A stretch of DNA of 53,387 bases from Micromonospora deserti (GTDB lineage: Bacteria > Actinomycetota > Actinomycetes > Mycobacteriales > Micromonosporaceae): the NCBI RefSeq assembly GCF_003236335.1, contig NZ_POUB01000016.1, positions 1 to 53,387 on the forward strand, written 5' to 3'. A program made the translations under genes and the position numbers. The notes below the pieces were generated by a model. That model searched no databases, had not been told where the DNA came from, and saw only the letters and a program-made list of their open reading frames with translations. Positions 25,344 through 33,726 of the stretch are shown here, in pieces (position 1 is the stretch's first letter; every line of letters starts with the position of its first letter).

Positions 25344-26507
25344 TCAAGACACCGTTGACAGGCTGGGTTTAGGCTGGCTGGTGGCGGGTCCGGGAAGTGG
25401 CTTGTCCGAAGGGCGGATGTCCGGGGTCAGGTCGGTCACGCTGGATTGCAGAGTCGTCCCCGATTGCCCTCCCGGGTCCGCCGCATCTCTCCTCCTCTGG
25501 TCGGCGACCATGCGCGCGTAGACCACGTTGGACAACCGCCGTTTGAGGGCGCGCATGGCTTCCATCGAGGTCTTCCCGGCGGCCTTCTTCGCGTCGAAGT
25601 AGGCGCGGCCTTCGGTCCGGTTGCGCAGCTGGACCACGGCCATGATGTGCAGCGTGCGGTTGATTCGCCGGTTGCCGGCGCGGGAGAGCCGGTGGCGTTG
25701 CTGGTCGCCGGAGGAGGCGTCCAGGGGTGCGGTGCCGTTCCAGGAGGCGAACCGGTCGCGGTCGGCGAACCGGCTGATGTCTCCGACGTCGGCCAGCAGT
25801 CGGGCGGCCCCGGCGGGGCCGATACCGTGTAGGTCCATCAGCGTCGAGCCGCGGGCGATCACCAGGGCCTTCAGATCCTTGTCCGCGGCTTTGATCTTCT
25901 TGTCGATGCCCTCGAGTTCACCGATGAGCTCGACGGCGAGGCGGCGTATGGTCTTGCCCACGATGTCGCGGGGCTTGACCGTCGCGATCAACGCGCGGGC
26001 CTGCGCCGCGGATAGGAACTTCTTCGCCCCGCCGGGCAACAGTTCCAGCAGTAACCGGTGCAGCCGGTTGATGGTCTGGGTACGGGCGCGGCCCAGCTCG
26101 TCACGCCGGTCGGCGAGCATGCCCATCACCTGCAGGTCCGCATCGACCTGAACCTGCACCAGATTCGGGCTGCGTAGCGCCACCATCGCCACCGAGTGCG
26201 CATCCACCGCATCGGTTTTGCGGCCGTTGCCGGTGGCGAACACCCGCACCTGCGCCGACAGCTTCGCCGGCACGTCCACCACCGTCTCACCGTCGTGGAC
26301 CAGGCGGTGAGCGATGTGCTTGCCGATGCCGTTGCAGCCCTCCACCGCCCAAACCCGATCCGCATACCTGCGACCGGCCGCGAGCATCTCGGCGTAGCCG
26401 GCCTTGTCGGTGCCGTACCTGCCCGTAGCCAGCACCCGGCCGCGTTCGTCGACGACCTCGATGGTGGCCGAACGCTTGTGCGGGTCCATCCCGATGATCA
26501 CCGCCAT
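25344..26507 (-). CDS. IS110-family transposase (DEDD recombinase)
   Basis: The 387-residue protein has the N-terminal DEDD RuvC-like domain: D7 in IIGMDPHKRSATIEVVDERG, E in WAVEGCNG, and two Asp in GRKTDAVDAHSV. The C-terminal transposase_20 domain includes LMDLHGIGPAGAARLLADVG and FASWNGTAPLDASSG with the Ser nucleophile region. IS110 elements lack clear inverted repeats and use a bridge RNA made from their flanks, so the ends cannot be set here. The gene is uninterrupted and probably functional. Flanks carry a decayed gene on the left. Confidence 0.93.
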   Translation of the reverse strand: MAVIIGMDPHKRSATIEVVDERGRVLATGRYGTDKAGYAEMLAAGRRYADRVWAVEGCNGIGKHIAHRLVHDGETVVDVPAKLSAQVRVFATGNGRKTDAVDAHSVAMVALRSPNLVQVQVDADLQVMGMLADRRDELGRARTQTINRLHRLLLELLPGGAKKFLSAAQARALIATVKPRDIVGKTIRRLAVELIGELEGIDKKIKAADKDLKALVIARGSTLMDLHGIGPAGAARLLADVGDISRFADRDRFASWNGTAPLDASSGDQQRHRLSRAGNRRINRTLHIMAVVQLRNRTEGRAYFDAKKAAGKTSMEAMRALKRRLSNVVYARMVADQRRRDAADPGGQSGTTLQSSVTDLTPDIRPSDKPLPGPATSQPKPSLSTVS

Positions 26508-26861
26508 CGGCGCCTCCTCATGCTGAACTTGACGACGTTGTCAGCAAGGAGGGCACCGCTACTTCGAGCAGAACAAACCCCTTTCCAGCCACTCCTCGCG
26601 CGGCGCCCGGCGAGACCGCAGGCCATGAGAGAGCCACACCAATGACACCGGTGGGCAGCCGCAATGAAGGAGCGTCTCGCCGGGCACCTGGACCGAGTCT
26701 GGCCGGACACCGATCCTGGACCAAGTCTCTAAGTAGCCGCAGACCGGGCGTCACAGCGTGTGACGGACGTGCGGTGGCGCTCTGCGCTCGCTCGTGCCGA
26801 CGACAGTGTGTCTGGACTCGACTGAGATCGCGATGTGGCAGTCGCGAGTGATAGGGCGCGG
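26508..26861. other. Non-coding stretch upstream of IS110
   Basis: No gene is recognised. This side would hold the IS110 left end and, by analogy with other members, a bridge-RNA region. A GGGCGTCAC...GTGTGACGG motif at 26749-26768 resembles GGGCGTCAC...GTGACAGG at 25139-25158 on the far side of the element. Confidence 0.4.
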
Positions 26862-27302
26862 CTATGCGTGGGGCGGGGTGGCTGTGTTCGCGGCGGGTGT
26901 CTGGTCGAACTCGTCGCGGTTGCGGACGATGTCTGCCTGGTGGCCACGGACCCAGTTCACGAGTCCGTCCACGGCCTCGCTCAGTGAGCGGCCGAGTGGC
27001 GTCAGGGCATATTCGACCCTCGGGGGTACTTCCGGGTATCCGGTCCTGGTTACCAACCCGTCGCGGGTGAGGGCGCGCAGCGTCTGGCTGAGCATCCGCT
27101 GGGAGATGCCGGCGACCTGCTCGTGCAGCGCGGTGAAGCGCAGCGGGCCGGACGCCAGGACCGTGATGGTCAGCAGCGTCCACTTGTCGCCCACCCGCGC
27201 CAGCACGTCGCGGACGAGCTCGATCGTCTGGACGCAGTCCGGCGCGACCCCGCGCTGCGCGAGTTCGGTACCACGGATGCTCGTCATGGCTTTGTTCCTC
27301 AT
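26862..27302 (-). CDS. HxlR/MarR-type transcriptional regulator
   Basis: The 146-residue protein has the HxlR signature: a cysteine near the N-terminus (PDCVQTIELVRDVLARVGDK), W at the start of the WTLLTI helix, then RFTALHEQVAGISQRMLSQT and the wing EVPPRVEYALTPLGRSL. The cysteine could sense electrophiles or oxidants. It diverges from an SRPBCC gene and an FMN reductase gene; a palindrome lies in the 124-base gap. It likely represses that pair, a common layout for quinone- or electrophile-response cassettes. ATG at 27302 or 27287. Confidence 0.9.
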   Translation of the reverse strand: MRNKAMTSIRGTELAQRGVAPDCVQTIELVRDVLARVGDKWTLLTITVLASGPLRFTALHEQVAGISQRMLSQTLRALTRDGLVTRTGYPEVPPRVEYALTPLGRSLSEAVDGLVNWVRGHQADIVRNRDEFDQTPAANTATPPHA

Positions 27303-27367
27303 GCGTCAGTAGCTGACTTCAAAGTGCGTATGGGAGAGCCGGACTAAAACCGGCGGGCGCACGTTTC

Positions 27368-27380
27368 TTACTGATCGTAA
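27368..27380. promoter_or_regulatory. Candidate HxlR operator
   Basis: TTAC-TGATC-GTAA is an inverted repeat midway between hxlR and the SRPBCC gene. Related GTCAG/CTGAC motifs occur at 27305-27317 and 27380-27385, so the regulator may bind more than one site. Confidence 0.45.
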
Positions 27381-27426
27381 CTGACGTGCGGCCACCCCTT
27401 CGTGGCCGTGACAACGGGAGGACGGC

Positions 27427-27915
27427 ATGGTCCGGCACGACACCTTCACGATCTCGCGGCACCTCGACGTGCCGCCCGGCGAGGTCTTCATCGCGTTCGC
27501 CGACACCGCGATCAGGCGGCGGTGGTTCCGGCTACCCGGCAACGGAGCTTCCTACGAGCACGACTTCCGGGTGGGCGGAGGCGAGACGGCCCGCAGCACC
27601 TACACGGGGCTGGACACCGCGCCCGAACGGTTGGAGTACCGGTCAAGATACATCGACATCGCGGGCAGCCACCGGATCGTCTACGGCTACGAGGCGGTCG
27701 TCGACGGTGAACTGCGATGGACCTCGCTGGTCACCGTACGGCTCGACGCCGAAACAGACGGTACCTGCCTGGGATGGACCGAACAGGTGACCTTTCTCAG
27801 GTACACGGGGGACGGCAGTGCGGACCTCGCGCACCTGCGCGGCGCAAGCGTGCTGCGGCTGAACGGCCTCGACGCGGCGCTGCAATCCGGACGTCGGCAT
27901 CAGCAACGTCAGTGA
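27427..27915 (+). CDS. SRPBCC (AHSA1-like) ligand-binding protein
   Basis: The 162-residue protein has the START/AHSA1 pattern: FTISRHLDVPPGEVFIAFAD at the start, a RRRWF-like segment, DFRVGGGE, and a C-terminal helix. It binds small lipophilic ligands in a deep pocket or assists stress tolerance. GGGAGGACGGC precedes the ATG. It is the first gene of a probable two-gene operon with an FMN reductase 87 bases downstream, opposite an HxlR regulator, so it probably takes part in detoxification of an electrophile or aromatic compound. Confidence 0.85.
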   Translation: MVRHDTFTISRHLDVPPGEVFIAFADTAIRRRWFRLPGNGASYEHDFRVGGGETARSTYTGLDTAPERLEYRSRYIDIAGSHRIVYGYEAVVDGELRWTSLVTVRLDAETDGTCLGWTEQVTFLRYTGDGSADLAHLRGASVLRLNGLDAALQSGRRHQQRQ

Positions 27916-28002
27916 CAGTCCGTGTCGGATCGAGGGATCACTCCGCGCAGCACAACATTTCCGACCATCAGTAACCATCCGATCAGCAGGAACGGACCAG
28001 GC

Positions 28003-28566
28003 ATGACGAACATCGGGATCATCCTCGGCACTACCCGCCCCGGCCGGGTCGGTCACCAGGTGGCCGAGTGGGTCGCCGAGCAGGGCAGCCAGCACGACGG
28101 CGTCGACGTCGAGGTGGTGGACATCGAGGACTACGGCCTGCCGATCTTCGACGAGCCGCAGTCACCGCTACTCGGCTCCTACACCCACGCCCACACACAA
28201 AAGTGGAGCAACAAGATCGCCGAGTTCGACGGATACGTCTTCGTCACCCCGGAGTACAACCGATCGATCCCCGCGGCGTTGAAGAACGCCATCGACTACC
28301 TCTACGGCGAGTGGAACAACAAGGCGGCGGGCTTCGTCTCCTACGGCAGCAACGTCGGCGGCGCACGCGCCGCCGAACACCTGCGCCTCGTCACGGCAGG
28401 TCTCCAACTGGCCGGCGTACGCACCCAGGTCAGCCTGTCACTCGCCACCGACTTCACAGCGTTCACCACGTTCACCCCCGGCGACCGCCACAACAGCATG
28501 CTCCGCCAGCTCTTCACCGAGGTGACCGCCTGGGCCGACGCGCTCGCACCACTGCGCCGACCCTGA
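28003..28566 (+). CDS. NADPH-dependent FMN reductase
   Basis: The 187-residue flavodoxin-fold protein has the FMN phosphate loop GTTRPGRVG near residues 8-16, then FVTPEYNRSIPAALKNAIDY, the hallmark of the NADPH-FMN reductase/azoreductase family, and GFVSYGSNVGGARA. It reduces free FMN, quinones or azo compounds in the cytosol. ATG at 28003 with a short GGA upstream is favoured over 27922. It lies downstream of the SRPBCC gene and is followed by a hairpin at 28593-28622. Confidence 0.92.
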   Translation: MTNIGIILGTTRPGRVGHQVAEWVAEQGSQHDGVDVEVVDIEDYGLPIFDEPQSPLLGSYTHAHTQKWSNKIAEFDGYVFVTPEYNRSIPAALKNAIDYLYGEWNNKAAGFVSYGSNVGGARAAEHLRLVTAGLQLAGVRTQVSLSLATDFTAFTTFTPGDRHNSMLRQLFTEVTAWADALAPLRRP

Positions 28567-28592
28567 CCACACTCAGACCGCTCACGATGACA

Positions 28593-28622
28593 GTCAGGCC
28601 ACCGCCCAGGCGATGGCCTGAC
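28593..28622 (+). terminator. Hairpin after the FMN reductase
   Basis: GTCAGGCCA (28593-28601) pairs with TGGCCTGAC (28614-28622), nine pairs around a 12-base loop, 27 bases after the stop. There is no T-tract. Confidence 0.6.
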
Positions 28623-28795
28623 CCGTCGCGACAGCGTCCGCAAACGGATCCAGCTGCTTGATTGGGCGAGAGATAAACGACGCCCGGATCTGCCGCCGTC
28701 CGTGCATGGTGGCTGATCAAGAGCGGTCACCGCGCGGCTCGGACCGCGGGCGTACAGGGCATCGCGGCGGGCACGGCGGTGAGATCCTAGGCGGC

Positions 28796-28861
28796 GTGGC
28801 AGACCTCGACGCCAAGGCGAATCTTCATCGGTACCTGCGGGAGGCGCGCGAGGCGCTGCTC
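28796..28861 (+). pseudogene. N-terminal scrap of a DinB/DUF664-like protein
   Basis: GTG at 28796 opens ADLDAKANLHRYLREAREAL, which matches the first helix of DinB/DUF664 proteins. The frame is replaced after about 22 codons by transposase sequence. The stretch 28567-28795 before it holds only the terminator. Confidence 0.5.
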
Positions 28862-28866
28862 GGGAT

Positions 28867-29322
28867 GACCGGGACCGCTGCCAGGCCGCCGGTGTCCCCG
28901 ACGAGGTCGCCTTCGCCACGAAGTCCGAGCTGGCCGCCGAGATGATCACCGCAGCCGTCGACGCCGGCGTGCCGGTGGCTTGGGCCGCCGCGGACGAGGC
29001 CTACGGCAACAGCAGCGTATTCCGCGCCCACCTGCGCGAACACCAGCTGGGCTATGTCCTGGCCGTGTCCCGCAGCCACCTGGTCCCACTCGGCGGCGGC
29101 ACGGTCCGCCTCCGGGCTGACCGGGTCGCCGCCGACCTACCCGCCTCGGCGTGGCAGCGCCGCAGCGCTGGAGCCGGGTCGAAAGGGCAACGCTTCTACG
29201 ACTGGGCCTGGCTGGATGAGGTCACCACCGACGCCGACCCCGACAACGGCGGCCGACACAGCCTCCTGATCCGCCGCAACACCACCACCGGTGAGCTGGC
29301 CTTTGCGACGATGATCCGATAG
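28867..29322 (+). pseudogene. Internal fragment of an IS701-type transposase
   Basis: The frame from 28867 reads DRDRCQAAGVPDEVAFATKS and later AAADEAYGNSSVFRAHL and YVLAVSRSH, the central part of IS701/IS4-clade transposases including the second catalytic Asp region (DEAYG). N-terminal and C-terminal parts are absent; the frame stops after GELAFATMIR. It abuts the DinB scrap, so two deletions met here. It differs in sequence from the intact IS701 at 3.8 kb. Confidence 0.75.
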
Positions 29323-29557
29323 GTAATCTCTCCCTCATGATCGCGTTGCCCCTCGCCTCGCGTTCATGGCAGCTCCGCGCCGCAGCGGCCCTCGCGTCAT
29401 GTCTCGCGGTCCCTCTTTGGATGGGCCGCCGTGAGGACGGTCGAAGCGGACGGAGGCGTTTGCCGCGTCGACGCCTTGTGGATCCCAGCTACGTTGCCAG
29501 ATGTGCTGCGGTCCATCCATTTCAACGGGAATGATATGCCATTTGAAGGGGAGTTGA

Positions 29558-30079
29558 GTGGTTAAAGCCAATCTGACGATTCTGGCCCTGATTATTGGTG
29601 CGTTCTTCATTCCACTGAGCCTGCTTGGATGTACAGAGAATGAGGAATCAGGTGGGGAAACAAGGATCTTCGAAATTGACAACACGGAGGAGGTCTTCGG
29701 TAAAGCGGATGAACGGGAGGTGACTGTCAGAAAGCATTATATGATTCTGAATCCACCCGAAGATCTAGTAGAACTGAAAGAATTGGTTGAAAAATACAGT
29801 AAGGATCACCCGATTGAAGGAGAAGCTAAAGTAACAGAAGGCAAGAGCAGGACTTTTTACATGTACTTCTACAGAGAAAGCGACGATTTGCCAAGAGACT
29901 GGCAGCCCGATGAAGGTTACCTGAATACGGATCAGCTAGAGCACCACAAGAACGATCTGATCGCATCAATAACCTGGCCGGATGCCGATCCGCAGAAGAA
30001 ATACTATTGTTATGACAAAAGCAAGGAAGGGAAGATCCTGAAGCGGATGTATTTTATTGAGGATCGGCTTGTTGAGTGA
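29558..30079 (+). CDS. Low-G+C lipoprotein, likely acquired from a Firmicute
   Basis: The 173-residue product has a lipoprotein signal: basic MVKAN, hydrophobic ILALIIGAFFIPLSLLGC with lipobox LLGC (Cys25), then acidic TENEESGGE. The mature part is Lys/Glu/Asp/Tyr-rich with no recognised domain. GAAGGGGAG at 29545-29553 precedes the GTG. Codons use A/T third bases (AAA, GAA, ATT, TAT), unlike every neighbour; the gene looks near 45% G+C by eye in a ~70% G+C setting. This suggests recent transfer from a Bacillus/Paenibacillus-like donor. It is flanked by a transposase fragment and a decayed cas1. Contamination or misassembly is an alternative. Confidence 0.75.
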   Translation: MVKANLTILALIIGAFFIPLSLLGCTENEESGGETRIFEIDNTEEVFGKADEREVTVRKHYMILNPPEDLVELKELVEKYSKDHPIEGEAKVTEGKSRTFYMYFYRESDDLPRDWQPDEGYLNTDQLEHHKNDLIASITWPDADPQKKYYCYDKSKEGKILKRMYFIEDRLVE

Positions 30080-30185
30080 TGCCGATCTAAACAGAGATGC
30101 AGCCTTTGCGCCGAAGTGGACCGGCCAGCGGATCACCCGGAAAGCGCCCAGTGCGGCAGCCGCCGTTCGGGATCATGGCTGAAGT

Positions 30186-30344
30186 TCACGGCTGAATCGT
30201 TGTCTGTAGTGGGCTCGCGGGCGCGGGCTTGATGCCGGCGTCGCCAGTGTGACCAGTGCAAACGGTGGGCGAGGTCGCTGGCTGGGCCAACGATGAGGCG
30301 TTGATCAGTGGGCGGATTTCGTTGACGGTCAGGTTTGAAGCAGC
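30186..30344 (-). pseudogene. C-terminal scrap of a transposase fused to cas1 remnant
   Basis: The end of this frame reads NLTVNEIRPLIN, and one frame over HWSHWRRRHQARAR. Both resemble the C-terminal tail of IS4/IS701-type transposases. A frameshift separates them. It directly continues the cas1-derived frame, marking an IS-mediated deletion of the cas1 3' end and anything after it. Confidence 0.45.
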
Positions 30345-30815
30345 AACATGCGTACGCAGCCGCGCGAGAATGGCCCCGTCGTGCACGCGGTCACGCACAG
30401 CGCGTCGCGCATCGGTGCCCATATCGGTCGAGCCACTAACCACCACATCGAAGGCAACTGGGATCGTTATCTCAGCCTTGTAAAGGTCGGCGATGTCGTA
30501 CACGAAAGCGCGTTCATGCCCGGTGTGAAAGAACCCGAGACCGGAAGCGGCCCCAAGCGCGACGATGACCGTATGCACGATGCCGTACAGGCAGGCGTGT
30601 GCGGCCGACAGTGCTTGGTTGATAGGGTCGCCACCGGCGAAGTCGGCCCGGTCATAGTCGCGGTGCCGCCAGGCAACACCGGTTCGTTCGCCGTGCTCAT
30701 GGTACGTCCGGCGAACTCGTGCGCCCTCCTTGCCGCGTAGCTGCTGCATCGTGAGGTTGGCGGTGTTCTCGCCCGGGAAGCGCATTGAGTGAGCCTTTTC
30801 CAAGCTGATCTTGCA
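30345..30815 (-). pseudogene. cas1: Truncated type I-E Cas1 integrase, catalytic core retained
   Basis: In the 219-codon frame from ATG 30845, residues about 12-163 match the Cas1e C-terminal domain: MRFPGE, MQQLRGKEGARVR, FHTGHERAFVYDIADLYK, IPVAF. The metal ligands are E40, H107, D117 and D120. Their spacing (67, 10, 3) equals that of E141, H208, D218 and D221 in E. coli Cas1. About 100 N-terminal residues are missing, replaced by unrelated sequence next to an IS; the C-terminus runs into transposase sequence. No cas2, cascade genes or repeat array are in the window. Cas1 needs its N-terminal domain to dimerise with Cas2, so this is probably a dead relic. Confidence 0.8.
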
Positions 30816-30964
30816 GCTCGTGGCGGGTGCAGGCAGCCCGGACATCGATGAAGACGAGGCTCCAGGTAAGACAGCAGTCGACCAAGATCCGATGCCCCGA
30901 CCGGGAGCCTCGCCTGTGCCGTCTTACCCCTCCACGATCTCGCTATCCAGCCGAACTCTGAACC

Positions 30965-32125
30965 TGTACCATGCCAGAACTCGTCGCACATGCTGTGAGC
31001 TCGGATTACTCGGCTTGGGCTGATGATCGCCGGTATGGTCGTGCGGTTGCTGTACTTGGCGATAATCCGCCTGTTCAGCGGTTTAGGGTTGCTGATCCGC
31101 AGCGACAGGGCGCTGCTGGTCGAGGTCCTCGCGCTGCGGCATGAGGTGGCGGTGCTACGCCGCCAGGTCCGGGACCGGCCGCGGCTGTCCTGGCCGGACC
31201 GGGCGATCCGCGCTGGCCCGCCTGCTCCCGCGCAGGATACGGGCGCACCGGATCGCATCCGACGACGTTGCTCGGCTGGCACCGGCGGCTGGTACGACGC
31301 CATTGGACCTATCCGAACCGACCCGGCCGGCCACCGGTCAGCGACGAGGTCCGGAACCTGGTGCTGCGGTTGGCCCGGGAGAATCCGCGGTGGGGCCACC
31401 GCAGGATCCAGGGCGAACTGCAGCGGCTGGGATATCGGGTCGGGGCGGGCACGATCCGGCGGATCCTGGTCCGTCGGCGCGTCGGCCCACCGCCCCGCCC
31501 GCAGGACACCAGCTGGCGAACCTTCCTGCGCAACCAGGCCGCCGGGTTGTTGGCCATCGACTTCGTCCACCTCGACACCATCCTGCTGCGACGCCTGTAC
31601 CTGCTGGTGGTCATGGAGGTGACCACCCGGCGGGTCCACCTGCTCGGCGTCACCGCGCACCCCACCGGACAGTGGGTGGCCCAGCAAGCCCGCAACCTGA
31701 CTATGGACATGAGCGAGCGAAGCGACGCCTGGCGATTTCTGATTCGCGACCGCGACGGCAAGTACACCGCCGCCTTCGACCACGTCTTCACCGCCGAAGG
31801 CATCACGGTGGTCAAGACGCCACCCCGCACCCCGCGGGCGAACTGCTTCATCGAGCGCTGGGGCCGCAGCCTGCGTGAGGAGTGCACCGACAACCTGCTC
31901 ATCTACAACGAGCGGCACGCGCTGGCCGTGGCCGGTGAGTACGTCGACCACTTCAACAACCACCGGCCACACCAAGGACGGCAGCAGCGACCGCCCAACC
32001 ATGACCCGACAGTCGTCATCCCGATGACCATGCCAGTACGGCGCCGACGACGACTCAAAGGGGTCATCAACGAGTACTACCGGGCAGCCTGATGCGGGCC
32101 GTTGAACGAGTTTTGGCACGGTACA
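30965..32125 (+). mobile_element. IS3/IS481-like element with 21-bp ends
   Basis: CCTGTACCATGCCAGAACTC (from 30963) is matched inversely by CGAGTTTTGGCACGGTACAG (ending about 32127), 19 of 21 positions. TGTACC at the tips is typical of IS3/IS481 ends. No target duplication is seen. The transposase inside is frameshifted. Confidence 0.7.
31023..32092 (+). pseudogene. Integrase-core (rve) transposase with two frameshifts
   Basis: The N-terminal part ([29 protein letters not shown]) lies in one frame. [17 protein letters not shown] continues in a second from about 31210, and [14 protein letters not shown] in a third from about 31262. The catalytic core (from 31268) is intact: AIDFVHLDT (Asp), [13 protein letters not shown] (Asp) and [10 protein letters not shown] (Glu), ending NEYYRAA. 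Two single-base changes therefore inactivate an otherwise complete transposase. A degenerate copy of the same family is at 39.9-40.5 kb. Confidence 0.85.
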
Positions 32126-32189
32126 GGGCGATCCAGGTCTCGGTGCCAGCGCAGCACCGTCTCCGGGCGCACCAACAGCCGCAGGCTGC

Positions 32190-32350
32190 GAGAGCACACA
32201 CCGCGCACATCATCGAAGATCAACAACGTTCCGTCCGCATACCTACCGTCGGCGCCGCCGCCGGAGAACCACGGAGCGCTCACCCCGGGGTCGCTCGGAC
32301 CCCGGGGTGATTCTGACCATGGCGGTCCCCAAGCGTCCGCACATGCCGAT
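32190..32350. repeat. Copy B of the dispersed ~160-bp repeat, with a perfect hairpin
   Basis: About 90% identical to 23231-23392. Inside, CACCCCGGGGTC (32281-32292) and GACCCCGGGGTG (32298-32309) form a perfect 12-bp stem with a 5-base loop; in copy A the stem is broken. On the minus strand the DNA before it encodes a scrap resembling a transposase N-terminus (LLVRPETVLRWHRD). Confidence 0.75.
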
Positions 32351-32490
32351 GACAGTGCGGTGCCGACCGTCAGAAGTCGAACGACCTCATGTGGGTATTA
32401 CGCCGATCTGATTGCCATTACCGGGGCATCGTCTGCGCGTCGGGGGTCGGCGGCCGTTGCGCGCGGGGTTTCGATCGGGATTCGTGGGCG

Positions 32491-33726
32491 CTACCGCAGT
32501 TGGTCGCGGCGGCGGGTCAGGTTGGCGGTCTCGGCGGTGTTGCCCGCCAGCTCGATGGCTTTGTCGTAGGCCGCGCGCGACTGCTGACTTTGGCCCAGCC
32601 GGCGCAGCAGGTCGGCGCGGGTCGCGTGGTAGGCGTGATAGCCGGCCAGCTTGTCCTCAAGACGGTCGACGGCCGCCAGCGCCACCTCCGGTCCGTCGAG
32701 CTCGGCGACCGCGATGGCCCGGTTGAGGGCGACGATCGGCGAGGAGTCGAGGTGGACGAGTTGGTCGTAGAGGGCGACGACCTGGGACCAGTCGGTGTCG
32801 CGGATGTCGCGGGCGGAGGTGTGCACGGCGTTGATCGCGGCGAGGATCTGGTAGCGACCCGGAACTACCCCGGCGGCGGCAGCGGCGAGGCGTTCGCGGA
32901 CCAGTCGGTGGCCCTCGGCGATCAGCGTCGCGTCCCAGGCCCCACGGTCCTGCTCGTCGAGGGTGACCAGTTCGCCGCTGGCCGAGACCCGGGCGGGGCG
33001 GCGGGCTTCGGTGAGCAGCATCAGCGCCAGCAGCCCGGCCACCTCACCGTCGTCCGGTAGGAGGGCGCGGATCAGGCGGGTGAGCCGGATCGCCTCGGTG
33101 GTCAGGTCGTGACGTACGGGATCGGTGTCGGGGCCGGTGGCCAGGTAGCCCTCGTTGAAGACCAGGAAGAGGACGGTCAGCACGCCGGAGACGCGTGCCG
33201 GGAGATCCTCCGCGGCCGGCACCCGATACGGGATGCGAGCCGCCTTGATCTTGGCCTTCGCGCGGGTGATCCGCTGCTCCAAGGTGGTCTCCCGCATCAG
33301 GAAGGCGCGGGCGATCTCGGGCACGGTCAGCCCGCCGAGCATGCGCAGTGTCAGCGCCACGCGGGCTTGCATCGCCAGCGCCGGGTGACAGCAGGTGAAG
33401 ATCAGCCGGAGCCGGTCGTCGTCGATGGCGCCGAGAGGCTCGGGTGGGGTGTTGTCGTACACCAGTTGAGCCTCCTTGTGCTTGTCGTCGCGCTTGTTCT
33501 CGCGCCGGATCCGGTCGATGGCCTTGCGGTTGGCGGTGGTAGTCAGCCAGGCGCCGGGGTTGGGGGGCACTCGGTCGGCCGGCCACCGTTCGACGGCGGT
33601 CGCGAACGCCTCGGCCGCCGCTTCCTCGGCGACGTCGAGGTCACCGAAGCGCCTGGTCAGGGCGGCGACCACCCGGGCCCACTCCTCGTGGTGGGCCCGG
33701 GTGATCGCCTCCTCGACGTCGCTCAC
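32491..33726 (-). CDS. ECF42-type RNA polymerase sigma factor with C-terminal TPR-like domain
   Basis: The 411-residue protein has sigma region 2 (FGDLDVAEEAAAEAFATAVE, AWLTTTANRKAIDRIRRE), region 4 (LTVPEIARAFLMRETTLEQR) and a long C-terminal domain with the family segments FNEGYLA and TEAIRLTRLI plus TPR-like helices. ECF42 sigma factors are encoded next to YCII/DGPF proteins instead of anti-sigma factors, and that is seen here: GTG 33726 overlaps the YCII stop by four bases. The open frame extends upstream to 33942, but that part overlaps the YCII gene. It likely directs a small stress regulon including its own operon. Confidence 0.92.
   Translation of the reverse strand: MSDVEEAITRAHHEEWARVVAALTRRFGDLDVAEEAAAEAFATAVERWPADRVPPNPGAWLTTTANRKAIDRIRRENKRDDKHKEAQLVYDNTPPEPLGAIDDDRLRLIFTCCHPALAMQARVALTLRMLGGLTVPEIARAFLMRETTLEQRITRAKAKIKAARIPYRVPAAEDLPARVSGVLTVLFLVFNEGYLATGPDTDPVRHDLTTEAIRLTRLIRALLPDDGEVAGLLALMLLTEARRPARVSASGELVTLDEQDRGAWDATLIAEGHRLVRERLAAAAAGVVPGRYQILAAINAVHTSARDIRDTDWSQVVALYDQLVHLDSSPIVALNRAIAVAELDGPEVALAAVDRLEDKLAGYHAYHATRADLLRRLGQSQQSRAAYDKAIELAGNTAETANLTRRRDQLR

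Noticed and set aside
29335..29685. 116-codon minus-strand frame before and across the lipoprotein start
   Set aside because: It overlaps the ribosome site and signal-peptide codons of the lipoprotein gene and shows no domain.
30080..31000. CRISPR array near the cas1 remnant
   Set aside because: No regularly spaced direct repeats were seen around cas1 or elsewhere in the window.
30467..32197. 576-codon minus-strand open frame across the IS and cas1 remnant
   Set aside because: It is antisense to the transposase and out of frame with cas1; composition is Arg/Pro/Ser-rich without domains.
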